Source: Nocardioides astragali (lineage in GTDB: Bacteria > Actinomycetota > Actinomycetes > Propionibacteriales > Nocardioidaceae). From it: a DNA stretch of 64,000 bases. The notes below the pieces were generated by a model. That model saw nothing but the letters and a program-made list of their open reading frames with translations. It did not search any database and was not told where the DNA came from. The stretch covers positions 976,536-1,040,535 of the forward strand of contig NZ_JAFMZM010000001.1 of the NCBI RefSeq assembly GCF_024436375.1, in the 5' to 3' direction. The translations under genes were made by a program, and so were the position numbers. The first letter of the stretch is position 1, and each line of letters opens with the position of its first letter. Positions 61,641 through 64,000 of the stretch are shown here, piece by piece.

Positions 61641-61663
61641 ATGTGGCATATTATGCGCCTAAT
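61641..61663. promoter_or_regulatory. Regulon dyad, copy 5 (before the MFS gene)
   Basis: ATGTGGCA-TATTATG-CGCCTAAT, one base from consensus in the arms. On the minus strand the spacer gives CATAATA, a possible -10 region for the MFS gene, whose start is 94 bp away. Confidence 0.6.
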
Positions 61664-61748
61664 GGCAACATAGAGCGTCGAGGCCGAATGTCTGTGTGGA
61701 CGATCGGAGTAGACGCCTAGGGGTTCAGATCGGGTTCGGCGCAGGCGC

Positions 61749-63560
61749 CTATTCCTTGATCTCGCAGATCACGGCGCCGTTGGTGACGGTGGCGCCGACC
61801 TCGGCCTGGAGGCTGGTGACCGAGCCGGCCTTGTGGGCCTTGAGGGGCTGCTCCATCTTCATGGCCTCCATGACGACGATGACGTCGCCCTCGGCGACCT
61901 CCTGGCCGTCGGTCACGGCGACCTTGACGATGGTGCCCTGCATGGGCGAGGTGACCGCGTCGCCGGACGCGGCGCCGCCGGCCTTCTTGGCGGACCGCTT
62001 GGCCTTCCCCTTGCCGGCGGTGCCGCCGCCGGCACCGCCGAGGGACAGCCCGCCGAGCCCGGCGGGGAGGACGACCTCGAGGCGGCGTCCGCCGACCTCG
62101 ACGGTGACCTTCTGCCGCTCGCCCGGCCCCCATCCAGACTCAGGCGCCTCAGCCGAGTCGCCGGCGTAGGGCTCGATCTGGTTGTCGAACTCGGTCTCGA
62201 TCCACTGGGTGTAGACGGTGAACTCGCCAGTCCCATCAGGGCTGTCGGACGGCGTGGAGGTCGAGCTTCCGATGAAGGCGGGGTCACGGACGACGGCGCG
62301 GTGGAACGGGATGACGGTGGGCATGCCGTCGACGACGAACTCGTCGAGGGCACGACGTGAGCGCTCGAGGGCCTGGGTGCGGTCACGGCCGGTGACGATG
62401 AGCTTGGCGATGAGGGAGTCGAAGGAGCCGGGGATGGTCTCGCCCTGGTCGTAGCCGCCGTCGAGGCGTACGCCGGGCCCGGCGGGGGCGTGCCAGCGGG
62501 TCAGGGTGCCGGGGGCGGGCATGAAGTTGCGGCCGCCGTCCTCGGCGTTGATGCGGTACTCGATGGAGTGGCCGCGGATCTCCGGGTCGCCGTAGCCGAG
62601 CTCCTCGCCGGCGGCGATGCGGAACATCTCGCGGACCAGGTCGATCCCGGTGACCTCCTCGGAGACGCAGTGCTCGACCTGGAGGCGGGTGTTGACCTCG
62701 AGGAAGGAGATGGTGCCGTCCTGGGCGACGAGGAACTCACACGTGCCGGCGCCGTAGTAGCCGGCCTCGGTGAGGATCCGCTTGGAGGACTCGTAGAGCT
62801 CGCTGACCTGCTCGTCGGAGAGGAACGGCGCCGGGGCCTCCTCGACCAGCTTCTGGTTGCGGCGCTGCAGCGAGCAGTCGCGGGTGGAGACGACCACGAC
62901 ATTGCCGTGCTGGTCGGCCAGGCACTGGGTCTCGACGTGGCGGGGCTTGTCGAGGAACTTCTCGACCAGGCACTCGCCGCGACCGAACGCCGAGATGGCC
63001 TCGCGCACCGCGGACTCGTAGGCATCCGGGATCTCCGCGAGGGTGCGGGCGACCTTCAGGCCGCGCCCGCCCCCGCCGAAGACCGCCTTGATCGCGACCG
63101 GCAGGCCGTTGGCCTCGGCGAACGCGACGACCTCGTCAGCGTCCTTGACCGGGTCCTTCGTGCCCGGCGCCAGCGGGGCGTTGGCGCGGTCGGCGATGTG
63201 CTTGGCCCTGGCCTTGTCGCCCAGCGCCTCGATGGCGGCCGGCGGCGGGCCGATCCAGATCAGCCCGGCGTCGATGACCGCCTGTGCGAACTCGGCGTTC
63301 TCGGCGAGGAAGCCGTAGCCGGGGTGCACGGAGTCGGCACCGGACTCGGCGGCGACCTTCAGGATCTTGGCGATGTCGAGGTAGGACTCGGCGGGCGTCG
63401 CGCCGCCCAGGGAGTAGGCCTCGTCGGCGAGGCGGACGAAGAGGGCGTCGCGGTCCGGGTCGGCGTAGACCGCGACCGAGCCGATGCCGGCGTCCTTGCA
63501 GGCGCGGATCACGCGGACGGCGATCTCGCCCCGGTTGGCGATGAGGACCTTCTTCAACAT
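61749..63560 (-). CDS. Acyl-CoA carboxylase alpha subunit (biotin carboxylase plus biotin carboxyl carrier)
   Basis: A 603-residue protein. The biotin carboxylase domain opens [20 protein letters not shown] and has the ATP loop [13 protein letters not shown] and [20 protein letters not shown]. The C-terminal carrier domain has the biotinyl lysine in [15 protein letters not shown], followed by [21 protein letters not shown] Gly/Ala/Lys-rich linker joins the two. It serves acetyl-/propionyl-CoA carboxylation together with the downstream-strand neighbours AccE and AccD. The ATG at 63560 begins exactly at the domain. Confidence 0.92.
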   Translation of the reverse strand: MLKKVLIANRGEIAVRVIRACKDAGIGSVAVYADPDRDALFVRLADEAYSLGGATPAESYLDIAKILKVAAESGADSVHPGYGFLAENAEFAQAVIDAGLIWIGPPPAAIEALGDKARAKHIADRANAPLAPGTKDPVKDADEVVAFAEANGLPVAIKAVFGGGGRGLKVARTLAEIPDAYESAVREAISAFGRGECLVEKFLDKPRHVETQCLADQHGNVVVVSTRDCSLQRRNQKLVEEAPAPFLSDEQVSELYESSKRILTEAGYYGAGTCEFLVAQDGTISFLEVNTRLQVEHCVSEEVTGIDLVREMFRIAAGEELGYGDPEIRGHSIEYRINAEDGGRNFMPAPGTLTRWHAPAGPGVRLDGGYDQGETIPGSFDSLIAKLIVTGRDRTQALERSRRALDEFVVDGMPTVIPFHRAVVRDPAFIGSSTSTPSDSPDGTGEFTVYTQWIETEFDNQIEPYAGDSAEAPESGWGPGERQKVTVEVGGRRLEVVLPAGLGGLSLGGAGGGTAGKGKAKRSAKKAGGAASGDAVTSPMQGTIVKVAVTDGQEVAEGDVIVVMEAMKMEQPLKAHKAGSVTSLQAEVGATVTNGAVICEIKE

Positions 63561-63599
63561 GGTGCTCCTGTGTCGGCTCATGAGTTGCTCAATCCGTTC

Positions 63600-63818
63600 T
63601 CAGTGCGCGTGGGCGGTTGCCCGCCACGAGCAGGGCCGCAACAGGTCTGAACGGCGCAGCCGGTTGGGAACCGGCCACTCCGAGGAGGGCGCTTGACTCG
63701 GAGTGGCCGGTGTCTGGAGGGCGGAGAAGACCGCGACCAGGGCCGCGACCTCCTCCGGAGTGGCGTCCGGGTTCACGACCCGCAGGATCGGCGTCCGGTC
63801 GTCGTGGTCGGCGGTCAC
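63600..63818 (-). CDS. accE: Acyl-CoA carboxylase epsilon subunit
   Basis: A 72-residue protein with a GTG start that overlaps the AccD stop (GTGA). [24 protein letters not shown] is the conserved N-terminal block of actinobacterial AccE, which stabilises the alpha-beta complex. The tail is basic and Trp-containing ([15 protein letters not shown]), as usual. Confidence 0.85.
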   Translation of the reverse strand: MTADHDDRTPILRVVNPDATPEEVAALVAVFSALQTPATPSQAPSSEWPVPNRLRRSDLLRPCSWRATAHAH

Positions 63819-64000
63819 AGGGGGATGTTCCCGTGCTTCTTGGGCGGCAGGCTGGCGCGCTTGGAGCGCAGCAGCCGCAGCGAGCGGATGACCTCGATGC
63901 GGGTCTCGTGGGGGGTGATGACGGCGTCGACGTAGCCCCGCTCGGCGGCGATGTAGGGGTTGGCCAGCGTGGTCTCGTACTCGTCGATCAGCTCGGCCCG
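63815..64000 (-). CDS. Acyl-CoA carboxylase beta subunit, C-terminal part (continues beyond window)
   Basis: The last 61 residues of AccD/PccB. On the minus strand they read [20 protein letters not shown], then [20 protein letters not shown], and end [19 protein letters not shown]. This is the conserved carboxyltransferase C-terminus of actinobacterial propionyl-/acetyl-CoA carboxylases. Order beta, epsilon, alpha in one direction indicates one operon. Confidence 0.9.
   Translation of the reverse strand, partial: RAELIDEYETTLANPYIAAERGYVDAVITPHETRIEVIRSLRLLRSKRASLPPKKHGNIPL

Noticed and set aside
1..64000. CRISPR array or long tandem repeats
   Set aside because: No regularly spaced identical repeats were seen anywhere in the window.

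Overview
The window is high-G+C DNA from an actinomycete. Several traits suggest a Nocardioides-like member of the Propionibacteriales: ANTAR-domain regulators, an acyl-CoA carboxylase epsilon subunit, many GTG starts, and DUF3618 and GPGG-type small membrane proteins. The genus is an inference; no rRNA or intact tRNA gene is present to settle it.

Layout. (1) 1-6.2 kb is chromosomal: a NiCoT nickel/cobalt permease with a Nur-box-like operator, small stress-type proteins, a flavin monooxygenase fused to a PlsC-type acyltransferase, and three consecutive GAF-ANTAR regulators. (2) About 6.3-23.9 kb is an accessory island. It starts at a 3' fragment of a tRNA-Lys gene with its terminator (a likely attachment scar). 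It holds scattered hypothetical genes, HNH-like and GIY-YIG-like proteins, a phosphoesterase, a TetR/SMR efflux pair with two operators, two IS110-family transposases, broken genes, and two paralogous excisionase-like HTH plus zinc-finger gene pairs that share an upstream palindrome. (3) 23.7-38.95 kb has a candidate structured RNA, a stand-alone receiver protein and a sugar/sugar-acid catabolic region. A ten-gene minus-strand operon runs from a CUT2 ABC transporter through aldehyde dehydrogenase, GMC oxidoreductase, CoA-transferase, enoyl-CoA hydratase, GH88 hydrolase and KDPG aldolase to KDG kinase. It is divergent from an IclR regulator, a HAD phosphatase and a sugar O-acetyltransferase. 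(4) 39.1-61.7 kb is a self-contained catabolic regulon for an unidentified, probably alicyclic or terpenoid-like carboxylic acid. (5) 61.7-64 kb is the housekeeping acyl-CoA carboxylase locus (alpha, epsilon, start of beta).

The most interesting feature is region 4. Five 23-bp copies of one dyad (8-bp arms, 7-bp spacer; consensus ATGTGGCG-N7-CGCCTAAT) sit in front of every apparent transcription unit: the FadR/GntR regulator, the divergent beta-oxidation operons, the ABC-transporter operon, the thiolase and the MFS permease. Together these units encode uptake (a peptide-type ABC transporter and a DHA2-type MFS protein), CoA activation (a CaiB-type transferase), and two acyl-CoA dehydrogenase subunits, one of them lacking the middle domain. 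They also encode three crotonase-fold enzymes (one BadI/MenB-like), a MaoC hydratase, two SDRs, an SCP-x-type thiolase, two alpha/beta hydrolases, a lipocalin-like AttH/CrtC-type protein and a CapA-family metallophosphoesterase-like protein. Propionyl-/acetyl-CoA released could feed the adjacent carboxylase, but that link is inferred from proximity only.
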